Positions 1 to 13,093 of a stretch of DNA of 64,000 bases are shown one piece after another. The number at the start of each line of letters is the position of its first letter. Within the stretch, counting starts at the first letter, position 1. The notes under the pieces were generated by a model. It was not told the origin of the DNA. It made no database searches and saw only the letters and a program-made list of their open reading frames with translations. The DNA comes from Strongylocentrotus droebachiensis (Eukaryota; Echinodermata; Echinoidea; Camarodonta; Strongylocentrotidae). The stretch covers positions 1 to 64,000 of the forward strand of contig JAVYIG010005280.1 in NCBI GenBank assembly GCA_035222895.1, read 5' to 3'. The translations under genes were made by a program, and so were the position numbers.

Positions 1-551
1 AGTATTCTTGCTCGATCCTCTTGTACTATATGCAGAAGTTAGAACGGTCGGTGACGAGATGATTATGTTAGTCAGCCGGCTATTTTTTTTCCCATATAGG
101 CCTATATTACTTTATGAAATCTATTTTGATTTATAAGCCTATTATTTATTAGGCTATTTTAGTCGAGTGTTTGTTTTCTCTTAGCGCTAGCCTTAGGTGT
201 AATATATATATTAATTTAGTCAAGTTCAACCTGAGACCCCGGGGGATTCGCGGGTCTAAAAACAAATAATGGAAAAAAAATAGAATTTAGAATGAATGCC
301 TTCGTTTTGTCCAATTTTAATCAAAGGCCTAAACTTAAGGTTTTTATTTTATTTTTAGAAGTTTATATTTTGATAATGCTGCAATAACTACAATGTATTT
401 ATATATAATATTTGTTTGTTTGAAGAGACCATATATTTCCGTAAATATTGTTTGGGACCAGTCGAAAACTTCAACTATGTAATACCAACTACTGCATTTT
501 TTCCCCCTTGGCTACTTTGGAGTTTGGGGAAGGAAGTTAATCCTTTTCAGA
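1..551. other. Upstream region of the HMG20-like gene
   Basis: AT-rich, no coding sequence, no clear TATA box and no GC-rich promoter. A TTTTCAG acceptor-like stretch directly before the ATG suggests that the real transcription start lies further upstream, possibly outside the window. Confidence 0.4.
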
Positions 552-715
552 ATGGAAAGTCATGACTTAACCGGAGTTGATGAGCATCAGTTTTCTTTAG
601 ATTCATTTACCAGTGATGCAGAACATCATGTTGGCAAATTTGGAAGCTCTGGAACGTCTTCTTTGATGGGAAATGTAACAGTTTCTGTCCCTGACGGAGT
701 AATCGACACTACCGG
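552..715 (+). CDS. Coding exon 1 (start codon, residues 1-55)
   Basis: Begins ATGGAAAGTCATGAC, giving MESHDLTGVDEHQFSLDSFT and further acidic, Ser/Thr-rich sequence. The ATG has A at -3 and G at +4, a strong animal start context. The exon ends after GG, just before the donor GTAAG at 716, leaving phase 2, which the next exon completes. A pyrimidine-rich stretch ending CAG at 548-550 lies directly before the ATG, so this may be the second exon of the transcript with an upstream non-coding exon. No domain is recognised. Confidence 0.75.
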
Positions 716-3700
716 GTAAGTTGCGCACGAGCTGAGCCTGAGCGCAGCGAAGACCGACCACCTTCTTCTGCATGGCTAGCGCGTCGCCGCGGTGGTGCCC
801 TTGTATCTAACTCCAGATCCAGGGAGCTCCGACGCCATCGCCGCCAAAGCGTAGGACTCGGAGATCCAGAGTTGCAGAGCCCGCTTATGAAAACGATTCA
901 AACAGCGGGTTTGGACACATTTTTTTGAAATGTTAATAAGAGGTAGGGTAGCGCGCCCAGTATTCGGTCAATTAAAAAAATAATCAATGAGCCGCGAAAC
1001 CTGCACAAATCAGACAGCTGAACAACTTTTCTTAACTCTCAAATTAAATCAGATAGATCTAGATCTATAGGGCCCCGGAAAGTTCTCCAAATTAGCTCAA
1101 AGAGTCGAATTGGTCAGTGTCGCACAACTTTCTGCACTTTCCGCGTTCTAGAGTAAAGTACCCGGTTTTCGGCCACTTAAGACAAAATCCTATTTATTGG
1201 ACTCTTTACTTCCTATTTATTATCATTTCTTGTTCAAATCATGAAGCAAATATTATTATTATTTAAACAAAAAAAGAATCCCCCAAAAAATCACGAATTG
1301 CCATGACAATATTCATTTCAATTTTCACTGTTTTGGAGCCGGTTATCGGCCGAGCGTTTCAGTTTACGGCCGCATGTACAAAGTCAATAGGAAGCGCTCG
1401 CGCGCGCCGTGCGTTTCTGCGCTGATGTATAGCACAAGCGGGCGGAGCAGGTATCCCACGCCGGAGCTCCCGGGTGCTCGCCTGGCCGAATACAGGCACA
1501 GCGGTGATCGGAAGTTGGAATCTGAATTAGACGGACATATCGTGTGTGCGTCGCGGTGTGCGGCTGCATTGATTTAATACATGCGATGAGATACTTTTGA
1601 GCTTGCGACCAGCACAAAATCGGGCTCTATATCTGAAAAATACTTGAAATAAAGCTCATTTTATGGTACCCACATTTCTTACATACACGCGTAAGAAACT
1701 CGATTTTTCAGATTTGGGTAGCGGGACCGCCGATTACATCGCTAAAATGTGATATTTTAGGATATATTTTTCATTGCAAATGTGGTTCTTCAGTGACACT
1801 GGCATGGTATGGTATGTGTGGGATATGTGTTATGCTATTATGCGATGTATTTTAAAGTGATTTTACCATGTATCCAACCAATTGGCCGAAAACCGGAGCT
1901 GACCGATTACCGGGTACTTTACTCTATTAGCACATGCGCTAACATGCATAGCCATATGTAGAAGTCTATTGCGAAACAACTTTGGTGCTGTCGCAATGAA
2001 TTTAGTATGTGTGTGAAGAGAATCACTTCCGTGTTCACTCCATCGCAGCGAATTTGCAAATGACGCACTTGCCGATGTGCAAGAGGTATTTATACGATAC
2101 CCTTGCCATGCGGTATTGCTCGTCCAGTATTCGGTCAACGCATTGAATATCAGTGCTTTATCGTGCAATTGTGTGAAAATAGTGCGCAAATACGCTTCGC
2201 CCCTTGGCAACGGAGATACCACGCACAAATCATGGACCGAATTCTAATCGGCGCGACCGAATTCTGGGCAGAAAAATGCTCCGTCTTCTTTCCGAAATAT
2301 TTTTCTTATCACCATTCTTTATTTTAAGTGACTATAAAATCCTGTTAGAGGAATAATTTTCTTTTCTTTTGATGGGTAGATTGCAAAATAAAAGAGGTAA
2401 GAATTCAAAATATTAGTGATTTCCCCTTAAGTGACTGAATACTTGGCACTCTACCCTAGTACAATTTTGACTTAAAATGTTTTGTGACTCCTCTGGGCAT
2501 CCGTCCAACCATCTGAAATTGTAATTTGAAGAAGTCTTCGATGGGAAAAAGTGAGCATAATTTTTTTTTCCTTCGTATTTGACCCCGAAAATGAGAATGA
2601 CGCACCGAACAATATTTTGCTCAGAAGGGGGGGGGGGGGGGGGGGGGGATCTGCGCCTGGGGGGGTTGCTGGGAACACGCATTTGCGTACCCTAAATAAC
2701 ACTGAGTAGGGGGGGGGGGCGGGAGTACGCATGCGGGGTAGCGTCGCAGCTAAAGATACTCATGCGATAGAGCGCCGTTCACTCGAAATTGCTGAATATG
2801 CATGAATCAACGCATTAATAATACATCGTACATTCCAGGGCATTGCAAAACTACTGAAGATATTCATGGAATGCACTCCCATCCAACATAACCAATGCCT
2901 CCTCTCCAATAGCCTTCTTTCTAAGAGTAAGACTGACAGAAATCCAGAGCTAAACCAGACAAGACTTATCTGTCAAATACAACACCACGAATGAAGAAAA
3001 CAGAAAATTTACTTTGGAAGATTAATTTTCCCCATAATTTTAATAGTTCAACCAGTACAGTTGAAATATTGTGCTTGCTGTGTACTGCGTAAGGCATTTG
3101 TTGAAGAGAAAATTTTAGATTTTTAATACAGGATAACCAATGTTTTTTGCATTTGGACTTGCTCTAATAGTTGAGAAGGCAGTAATTTTCAAATAGAGTT
3201 TGTTTTTATAAAAAATTCTCCAAAAATTTTGAATTTTGGACTGAGCATTTGAAAACATTATACCTAAATCTATTTACATGAAATGATATTTGTTGGTATA
3301 ACATTCTCAATCCAAGATGTAGAGAAAACAGTTTTTAAAGTATTGATCTTTTTAGTTTCAAGCTTTTTAGTTCTTCTTTCTAATTCCAGATTGGTAGCTT
3401 CGTTTTCCAATGCTCACCACCCAATCGCCACCGACTCCCCTCAAACCATAGTGGCTCAATCTAGCAGTATTGGTCATGTCACCCTGTCGGACATCAGCTC
3501 CAACCTCCGACGGATATCCAGTGGCCCAGGGGGACTGCTTACTGGCACGGTCATCAGTCCAGAGTCACTACGAGCCGTCACCAACATCTTCCAGACCTTG
3601 CCAGACACCCTCAGTCAGCAGAGGGTGCTGGCATCGCTGTCTTCGGGGCAGGCTGTCATCATCGGTGAATCCATGAACAGGGAGATTCAAGAGGATGGGG

Positions 3701-6700
3701 ATGGACTGTCCATCGGCATCAACCTGGTTGCGGGGTCCCTTGGCGCGCTCAGTGAGAAGGAGGTTGGAAGGACTGGTGGTCTGAGCGATCAGTCTCCATT
3801 AGGAATAGGAATCCTGCAGGTTCCAGAAAACACTCTGTCTGCTATAACAAGCAGGACCAACGTGGTGTTCACAACGAGTACATGTACCAACACAACAAGT
3901 TTAGTTGGCAATGCAGAACTAGGACCAGGTAAGAATAGACCTACCGGTATTCATATTTCTCTTAAATTATTTGTACATACAGGTTCGCCTAATTTCTATC
4001 CTATCTTGGCACCCTTGTCTCAGGATTTGTAAGACTAGAGGGCATAGAGCCCCACCGGGAGAGCTGAGGATTGAAATGGGTGATATTTAAATGTTGCAAA
4101 ATTGGTTTTGAGTTTCTGGTAGTATAACTCTAACCAAATAAACATTTACTTTACTTGTAATGTATTAAAGTGAACTGTTGATGACTTAGCGCCATGAGCG
4201 CCCCTGGACGGCGTGTGTGCTGTATAAATTTACACTATTATTATTATTCATTGTACAGAATGTGTGTAAGATTGTATTTCTAGTCAAGTTTCTCATTATA
4301 AATTTGCATACCTTGTACTAATTTTGTTGTTGTTGTTGCTGTGCTTATGTTTGTAGGAGGTGATGGAGAAACGATAAGCATCAGCGACACTCTGCAGGCG
4401 GATGTTGACGATGCGGTCACATCCTCCTCTCTCCTGGAGCCCGACTCCCAGATGATGGTTGGAGGCGTTGAAGGGGTGGAGGTGGATCCCAATGAAGGGG
4501 CGGGGCGGCAGATCCCTGTCACGTGTCAGATCCCAACCCATGAGCTAGCCAGGCTTGTACAGACTGTTGAACAGGCCAGCGGCAACGTAGGGGAGCTGGA
4601 AAGCGGCACTGACTCTGTTAACCTTATTAACGTTGCAGGAGTTCCCAGCGTTGAATTTTCCAGTACTGGTATGTATGTCAGATCCGTCCACCCCTTGTTT
4701 ATTTTGCCCAATGTTTCCCTAAGCAATTTATAGTTTTATATAGTTTGGGGTCCTTTTTTCATATCATTTAAAGCCTGTCTGCACTTGTTTGGCCAGGAAG
4801 GATTAGACCCCCCTGCAAGGTCACTGACAGGTGGTTATCTCATCAAGTCAGCTCTCATTTAACATAAGAAAAAGAGGATCATGGGGGACCAACAGGCACC
4901 GATTAGGCATTGTTTGCTATATAGATGGCGCATGTAGTTATAAGTAGTGCAGTGGGGCTTTAATGGACACCCCATATTTAGATACCTTGTTCTTCATTTT
5001 TTATCTCTAGTTTGAAAAGATTTCTTCCAAGTCCCTTTGATTGCCCTTTGCAATCAAGTTAAACATAGATCTATTCAATAGCTGTTTTTAGGAAAACTAG
5101 TATGACTTCAGGTTTTCTTTACCTGACTGTTGTATTTCTTGAAAGGGGGAGGGGGGGGGGGTGGGTGGGAAGGCAGAGAGTTATAGTCATCTGAATAATT
5201 GTGACAAAGCATTAGGACATTTGCAAACCTCATGACATTCTGTTATGACCTATACAGTTGTTTAATTTTTGAAATATAATGATGATGAGTGTGAAGAAAA
5301 TACTTACTTCAAGTATATGAATAATGACAAAATCTTATTTCAGAAATTTATAATTGCCTCCTTATGAGAGTCTGCACCTGTGAATATCCAGAAATATGGC
5401 ATGTTTCATACATGATATACTGTACATTAATACATTTGTCTTTGATGCAGCTTTTTGTCAATATAACGGTTGTGCATCTGATAATTTTCATCACGCAGGT
5501 CAGCTTGTTATCCGCCAAGGATACGTCGTCTGTACCCAAGATGGGGAAAACCTGGTTGCCATGACGCAAGCTGAGGATGTTGCCCTAGTAACCAGCGATG
5601 AACAAGTAGAACCTGTGACTGTTAACATGACCTCGGTGGCTTCCTCTGCCCCTCAGCCAGTGGCAACAGATAAATCCCCTTTAGTAGCAACTGAGGTATG
5701 TTCTTCATTCACTTTGCCAGAATTGTTTTGATTTCTGTCATCATTTATCTGCTGCATCACAGAAAGTGTCTTTGAGCAGCAAGATATTGTTGTTGGAAAA
5801 GTACCCCGGTAAATATCATCTGCACTGAGCCTTACACTGTAATCCCCCTTCTGCATATACAGTCAAATCTGCTTTAGTGACCACCTGTCTACAAAGACCA
5901 AATTTTTAGTTTCCTTTGAAAATGGTTTCTCATTGAAACTTGTACTAAAGGAACCTGTCTGCAAAGACCCCTTTTTGTGTTTCCCTTGGGCGGTCGCTAT
6001 AGACAGGTTGGACTGTATTTGTAATGCGACTGGACTATGAGTGTAGGAGTGAGAATATTTGACATCTTATCCAGGTCTTGAGTGTCTTGAGTGACCTTCT
6101 GGGCTCAAGGCATTGCATAGAGGTACCCAACTTGCAGGCTGCAATGCTCCTCTTTAAGTGAAGATTTAAGGTCACTTCATACCTGCCCAATATATGTTAT
6201 GTAATTCTTGTAGCATGTCTGCCTTTCTGATAACATGCTAGAGTTGCTTACCATTAAAACTAAAATCATTCAAGACATGAATGGAATACTTCTTTGTACA
6301 CAATTTTAGTGATTGCTTGAAATCAAAGATACCGGTATCTGTGAATACTTTGTGATGCATACAAAATTATAGCTTCTACAAACATATTTGAAATGTAAAG
6401 GGCAGAATTCAGCCTACAACCGGTAAGTATTTTGTGGTATGCAATATACATGTAAGTTTTCAAAAATTTATAAAAAATTTAATAGGAATTAATCTCATTT
6501 ACATTTTGTTTATTCTATTTTTTAAAATAAATAATCCTTTTCATATACCAATATATTCCATGACTCGTGATGATATCCTTTGTGTCTGATCTGTAACAGA
6601 AGAAGAAAGGCAAAGGAGGCTGGCCTAAGGGGAAGAAGAGGAAGAAAGATATTCTTGAGATGGCTAAAGCTCCCAGGCCAGCGTCTTCTGCGTAAGTCGA

Positions 6701-9700
6701 ATTCAATTCCATACAGTTAAAGAGATGGTTAGTTAACTGGTAACTTTGTAGCACCTATGTAACGGCTTATTCTGATATGGCTGTGTATTTTATTTGTAAA
6801 CGAATGGCAACTGCACGCAACAAAGTACAGATACAGAAATGTGTAGCGTATAACAATTCACGTCATCATACACAAACGCAGCAGTTTTGCCTTTTCATAT
6901 CTGAATCGGAAAAAATGTACGAGCTAGATAGATGAATGGATGGATAGATAGATAAAATAAATAGAAACAAAGGGATAGGTAGGAGAGGACATTTTTTTTT
7001 TAATAAAGAGAGAGAGGGGAAGGGAGGGAAGGAAAAAAGAGAGAGAGACAGAGGGAATGGGGAAAAGGAAAAAGAGGAGGGGAAAGGGAAAGCGAAAAAG
7101 GAATCCAAGATGTAATTAAATCAAATATAATGTCGACTATGTAATGAAGACAAATGTCACCCTCTTGCACACTCTGCCAAACTGCAGGTATGCCATGTTT
7201 CTAGCCGAGCAGCGAGAAGGGTACCGTAAGAGTCATCCTGAAGTGTCAGGCCGCAAGAAGGGAGGGAAGGAGGAGAGAGAAAAGAGAAAGAGAGACAGAC
7301 AGAGGGACAGACCTGCCAACCAGTACGATTTAGTCGTATTTAGTACGATTTTTAGAAGCAAATACGACTACGATTTTCCTTAATAAAATACGATTTTCAT
7401 GCATATTCAACCAATGATCAATAATAACAATTCTTCCTGTAGGTAGAAACTGTAAGAGGCATTGATTCGCGTAACAATCCATGTTTATTTTCAAGAATAC
7501 AACTTTTGTCAGTAAAATACAACTTTTGTGACTAAAGAATACAGTTTTTGAACTCCAGAGGTTGGCAGGTCTGGAGGGAGAGGGGAAATGGAAAAAGGGG
7601 AAAGGGAATACAAGATGCAATCAAATCAAATATAATATTGACTGTAATGAAAAAAAATATCAACCTCTTGCACACTCTGCCAAACTGTAGGTATGCCATG
7701 TTTCTTGCCGAGCAGCAAGAAGGGTACCGTGAGAGTCATCCTGAAGTGGTCTGTCGCAAGGAGGGAGAGAAGGAGGAGAGAGAAGAGAGAAAGACAGAGG
7801 GAAAGGGGAAATGGAAAAAGGGGAGGGAAAAGGGAATAAAAGATGCAATTAAATAAAATGTAATGTTGACTATGTAATGGAACAAAAATATCCACCTCTT
7901 GCACACTCTGCCAAACTGCAGGTATGCCATGTTTCTTGCCGAGCAGCGAGAAGGGTACCGTGAGAGTCATCCTGAAGTGGTTACAAATTATGGAAAAAGG
8001 GGAGGGGAAAGGGAAAGGGAAAAGGAAAAAGAAATACAAGATGCAATTAAATCAAATACAATGTTGCCTATATAATGAACATAAATATCAACCTCTTGCA
8101 CACTCTGCCAAACTGTAGGTATGCCATGTTTCTTGCCGAGCAGCGAGAAGGGTACCGTGAGAGTCATCCTGAGGTGGTTGGCCGCAAGGTCTCGTCTCTC
8201 CTGGGTAAGATGTGGACCGGTCTTCCACCAGATGTCAAGAAGAGATACCTTGACATGGAGAAGAAGGATAAAGAGAGGTACATCAAGGAAATCAAGGAAT
8301 ACCAAGAGTCTTCCAGCTGTCAGGCCTTCCTCAAGAAACAGACAGAAAATGCTGTCAGGAATTTTTGTGGTAATTCTTTAGTTTGTACTCACGTAGTGGT
8401 AATTATAGTTTTCAATTCATTTTTGGTTAGTTTCCCATTTTCATTTTATTATGTCGTTACCATTGTCAGCGTTAACTTAAAGGGATAGTTGAGTTCTGTT
8501 TTCAGACCGCAAATGCCTTCAAAGTGCATGGTTATTGCTCTTATTCTTATTTATGACATTTCTAGTTCCCTTTTAGGACCTAAAATTGCTATGAAAGTAA
8601 TTTTAGACCACAGAATGTGTGATATTTAGCCAATACGATCATACCAATTTAGCTCTACTTTAAAAAAAATAACCAACACGAAAAGCCAACATCGGCATTG
8701 GCTAGAATAAAAAATATAAGGCGCTATTTCGTGATTTCAACGGCTCGTTCAAATTATCAAACAAAGATGATTTTGTCATTTAAATTGTATGTCCTTTCAA
8801 ATTTGACACTCAGTTTTTCATTATCTCACAACAAAATTATTTTGTGTAGCGCCCTCTGCAACAAAACTCAGCTATCCCTTTAATCTCACCCGTAAACATC
8901 GTTGTCAACACTGTGATCAGCCTTCTCATCATCATCAGTAGCAGCTGCAGGTTAGAGACGGCATAGATGTATAAGGTGCTGTTTAAATCTAAAGTATTGT
9001 TGCATTATTGTCAACGGGTTGATATTAATATATTTACTAAATGCTCCATCTTTGTCTTTATGCGCAGGAAGTGAAGAAGCCATAAGTGAGCAGATAGTAA
9101 ACATGAGCAAGAATGATATTTTGGTAAGTACCAAATCACTTAACATACGTTTTCAGTAAAACTATGCCTAACCAACATAACATAGGGTTAGTCCAAGCTA
9201 TTTTGTGAGTAGGAAATATTCAATGAACTTTTTGTAATGACTACCGTATGTTATATATCGTCGCTGTTTTCACGAAGTGACGGTAGTAAAAAAAAATTGC
9301 ATTGACTTTACGTTACGATTTTCCTCACTACCGTCACTTCGTGAAAACAAGGACGATATGTGGTGGTTATTTTACCTGACTGCTAAGAAAGCATAAATGC
9401 TTGTAAGTAAGCAACCAGACGGCAGACGGCTTAGGTCCTCTCCGAGGGACCTGGTAATGAGGATTAATGCCTTACCTTAGGGCACCAGCAAATCGCGTTG
9501 GTTTCGAACCCGGGTCACCGGATTACGAGACCCACTGCTCTACCGAATGAGCTATCGCTATAAGTAAGGGTTGAACATTTTAAACAACTCGGCCTTTTTG
9601 AGAGGTCCAAATATCTAGGGAAGGAGGGGGAGGGGGTTGCATGATGACCTTTTCTTCAGATCTCGGCCGACAGCTGTATAGCTACTAAATGCTACAAACC

Positions 9701-12700
9701 TTTGCTCACACCTCTGAAAATATGTCAAGCAATTCCGCTTGACAATTGCTACTTTTTGTTGATTACTGTGATACATGCAACTTGTGGTAATACCAAGGAG
9801 ACAATAACTCCTTGGTAATACCGTACATGTACATGTTTTTTTTTAATTTAATAAACCAAATGAAAATATGTTTGAAAATAATTAGTCCCTTTTCCTTTTA
9901 ATCCTCATGTTTTCACCTTTTTAATGATTTTTGTGTGCATTTTGTGTTTCTTTTCTTTAAATATTGAATGCTAATTCAGAAAAAAATCCAGACCTTTATG
10001 TGTGGAAACAATGCATATTTTACTAAAATTGGATAATATCGACAGTTATAATAAATACCTTTCGTTCTTTCATTCTGTTTTTCCTTTATTTAGGGTTGCA
10101 ACTATCTGCAATGTAAAGTGTGTGACATGTATTTTCACAGCACTCATAACATGTCACAACATGTATTGGGCAAACAGCATATGACTGCTCTGGCTGCAAA
10201 AATATGTAAGTATATTCTTCTCACTTCAAAAGTGATCTAATGCTCTGGTACTGACAATTCAGATAAATTCAAAGTCATCCTTAATCATTATGCATTAAAG
10301 CTTTCTAAGGTGTTTGGAGCCAAAACATTTGATGGCAAAAATTCACTTCAATTGTATAATGAAGTGAAAGAGGATGTCATTTAACACTGACTTCTGCAAG
10401 GATTTTTAGAATAAATGTGTTTGAAGATGAATATTGATATAAAAATACACAGCATGAGTTTTGGAAAGAACATAATAAGACAGCAATATTGACTATCTCA
10501 TTGCAGGTGAAATGGACCAGGAGACTCTAGGCTTGAAAGAACTTGAAGAGGGTGTGACCCAACCTGACATAGCATCCACATCGGATGATTGTAGATCATG
10601 CGAATGCTTCAGGGAAGGCATGCCACACACGGAGGGATTCAGGTCGACGTTCATGGACCTGCATATTGGTAGGTTTCATGTTTTATTTAAACTTTACTGA
10701 TAGTAATAATAATACTATTTGTTGTTATATAGTGATTTATGAAGTATGAAATATGGAACCAAAGTCCTTGCGGTATGCTACAGTATGCCACACACTAAAG
10801 GGATTCAGGTCGACGTTCATGGACCTGCATTTTGGTAGGTTTCATGTTTTTATATTTAAACTTAACTGATTGTAATGAAAACACTATTTGTTTGTTATAA
10901 AGTGATTTGTGAGGTATAACATAAGGAACCAAAGTCCTTGCAGTATGCCAAAATATGCCACACACTGATGGATGGAGGGCCCTGTTTCATAAAACTTGTT
11001 GTCTCTAAAGGTACTAATGTCCCTTTTGCAGGCCAACAAAATGAAAAGGTTAAATTTCAATGGCATTTGAAAGATAAAACTAAATTAGAACTCCCCTTAA
11101 AAAAGGGGGGCTTGAAAATGTCTGTAAGTGGGAAAATAACGACTATTAGTTGTCCAATCAACTTAGGAGCTTTAGAGCCAATAAGTAATAGTCTTGATTT
11201 TCAGACCATTGTACCGCATGGTCGTACGTTTTATGCTGCGCAAAGATTCAATCAGTTTAATTTTGGCCTTTACAAGAAGTGGGTTATTGATGTAGACAAA
11301 TCTTTTACAGCTCATTTTATGTATGTTATTACCAAAGAAGAAGAAAAAGCCAGCCAGTCACTCAATACTAACAATAGTGTCTGACAGTGAAGTCTAGCAA
11401 GTCAACCACAAATTGCCAATTCGGTTATCAGTTTGTGACGTCATTGCCTCACTATATTCACTATATTATTGATTGCTTTATATATTTTTATCCCATTAAT
11501 TTCCCTTTTTATCCCCCAAAACTTGATTTCCCAATGCCTTTGCACAGTTTATAGTATCATATTGCGTGCATGACATTTCACAAAATCTTTTATGAACTTT
11601 GAAGAATTGATACTATTTTCTGAATATTACATGTATAAGTAATTTTTAAAGTTCACATTTTTCATGATTAAACTGGGAAAAATACTCTATACTAGTGCAT
11701 CTACAAAAAAAACATATTACTATCAATCATAACTTGGATGCTGGTGTGAGGAAATAAGATTTTTAGGGGGAAAATTGGAAATTTATATTGTCAATATAAA
11801 GAAAACAATTAGTGGATAGTGAGGCAATGACGTCACAGACTTATGAGAGAGTTGCCAATTTGTCTTGTTATTTTCAAAGTTTTCCATGTCATTAAAAAAT
11901 CATAACTCTCTTATTAGTTATCCGATTTTGCTCAAACTGTTTTTGATTGTTTGTCTGATTATTCTGCTTCTTTTGAAAGTAAGTTATTTTTGGAGTAGAC
12001 TTGCCCTTTAACAAATGCTTAATTTCTACGACAAATCTGCTCTCAGCCAAACAAATGTCACAATTTAAGTAGTTTATAACAGTAATTGTATTTTCCACAA
12101 AATGAACTTTATGTTACATTGTGAAAACTTCAGCATTTTTCAAGCCCCAAGTTTTGCCACATGTCAAAAAGATGATGCAACATAACAAAGCTGTTTTGTG
12201 GGAGAAAGGGAGCACCCCCCCCCCCTCACCAACTGCAAGACTGATATGAGTCTTGCAGGTCTCACTTTATAACTACTTCACAAACAATATTTAGGTTAGA
12301 CAAAACCTTTACTAATAGGTGATAAAAGTAAGGTTTGGCATTTCTCTGAAAAGTCTTCCTTCATCATGTGGTTCTGATAATTAGATATGGATTTAGAGAT
12401 TTCTCCCATGATTGTGTTTTTGCAGAGAGAGAATTGGAGCTGAGGGAGCTGAGACGTCACCATGCAATCAGTATTCATGAACAGATGACATTGCGGAGGA
12501 AGTGCAAAATCTTACAGGTGGGTGGGTGATATTACCCTCTATTCGTCTCTGTCTGGCTTTCTCAATCTGTCCTTTATTTCTATATTTGAAGAGTTTAATT
12601 CCAAAAGGAGCTTAATCAATTTTCGTAACTTCAGAGAAAAAAGAATTTGTTAACCAGGTTTTGTACAGGCATCAATGCAAACGTGATGTTAGAAGGTGCA

Positions 12701-12970
12701 TTGTTTCATAATTGCTCCCAAAATGTAGGAACGTAGACAGGTACTTATTTAAAGTGAACAATGTTCTGATATCAATAACACAATTTTCATAGAAAGGTGA
12801 TTAAGGTTCTTTTGGAGTTAAACTATTCATTTATTCTCTTTCTCTGCCTGTGCCACTCTGTCTCTCTAAATGGATGTATCTCTTTCTCTGTCCCTCTTTG
12901 TCTACTTCTGTTTGTGCCTTTCTTTTCCCTTCTCTTTTTTCAGAGAGGCACTGTCACCACTCCCTCCCTC

Positions 12971-13001
<31 letters not shown>

Positions 13002-13054
13002 TTTTCTCTCCCTCTCTAATTTTTTCTCACTCTCTTTCTCTCTATCTCTCTTGT

Positions 13055-13093
<39 letters not shown>

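Larger units (their letters stand above)
716..3389 (+). other. Intron 1
   Basis: A 2.7-kb intron with donor GTAAG and acceptor TTCCAG. The first 190 bases are unusually GC- and CpG-rich. It contains a TA-flanked inverted-repeat element (1151-1924) and G-runs at 2628-2648 and 2709-2719. The sequence CAGTATTCGGTCAA occurs at about 958 and again at about 2131, outside the element on both sides. Confidence 0.6.
6692..8118 (+). other. Intron 5, containing tandem partial copies of the HMG-box exon
   Basis: The intron is built largely from repeats of one unit: a GA-rich tract, a short AT-rich stretch (ATGCAATTAAATCAAATA-like), the acceptor CTTGCACACTCTGCCAAACTG[C/T]AG, and the first 60-70 bases of the HMG-box exon. 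Three partial copies precede the full exon at 8119. A 266-bp MITE is inserted in the GA tract of the first copy. Confidence 0.75.
9124..10093 (+). other. Intron 7
   Basis: Contains the foldback hairpin and the antisense SINE. The rest (9560-10093) is AT-rich, with no coding signal and a good pyrimidine-rich acceptor at its end. Confidence 0.55.

Noticed and set aside
5140..5165. Functional G-quadruplex switch in intron 3
   Set aside because: Only a single G-rich run; G- and C-runs are frequent in this window and their lengths may be assembly errors.
9490..9560. tRNA gene on the minus strand
   Set aside because: A- and B-box-like sequences are present, but they are followed by a SINE body and lie in an intron; this is a SINE head, not a functional tRNA gene.
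10975..11010. Complete MITE with GGGCCCTGTTTCATAAAACT ends
   Set aside because: Only the left end is visible; no matching right end was found before the next element.
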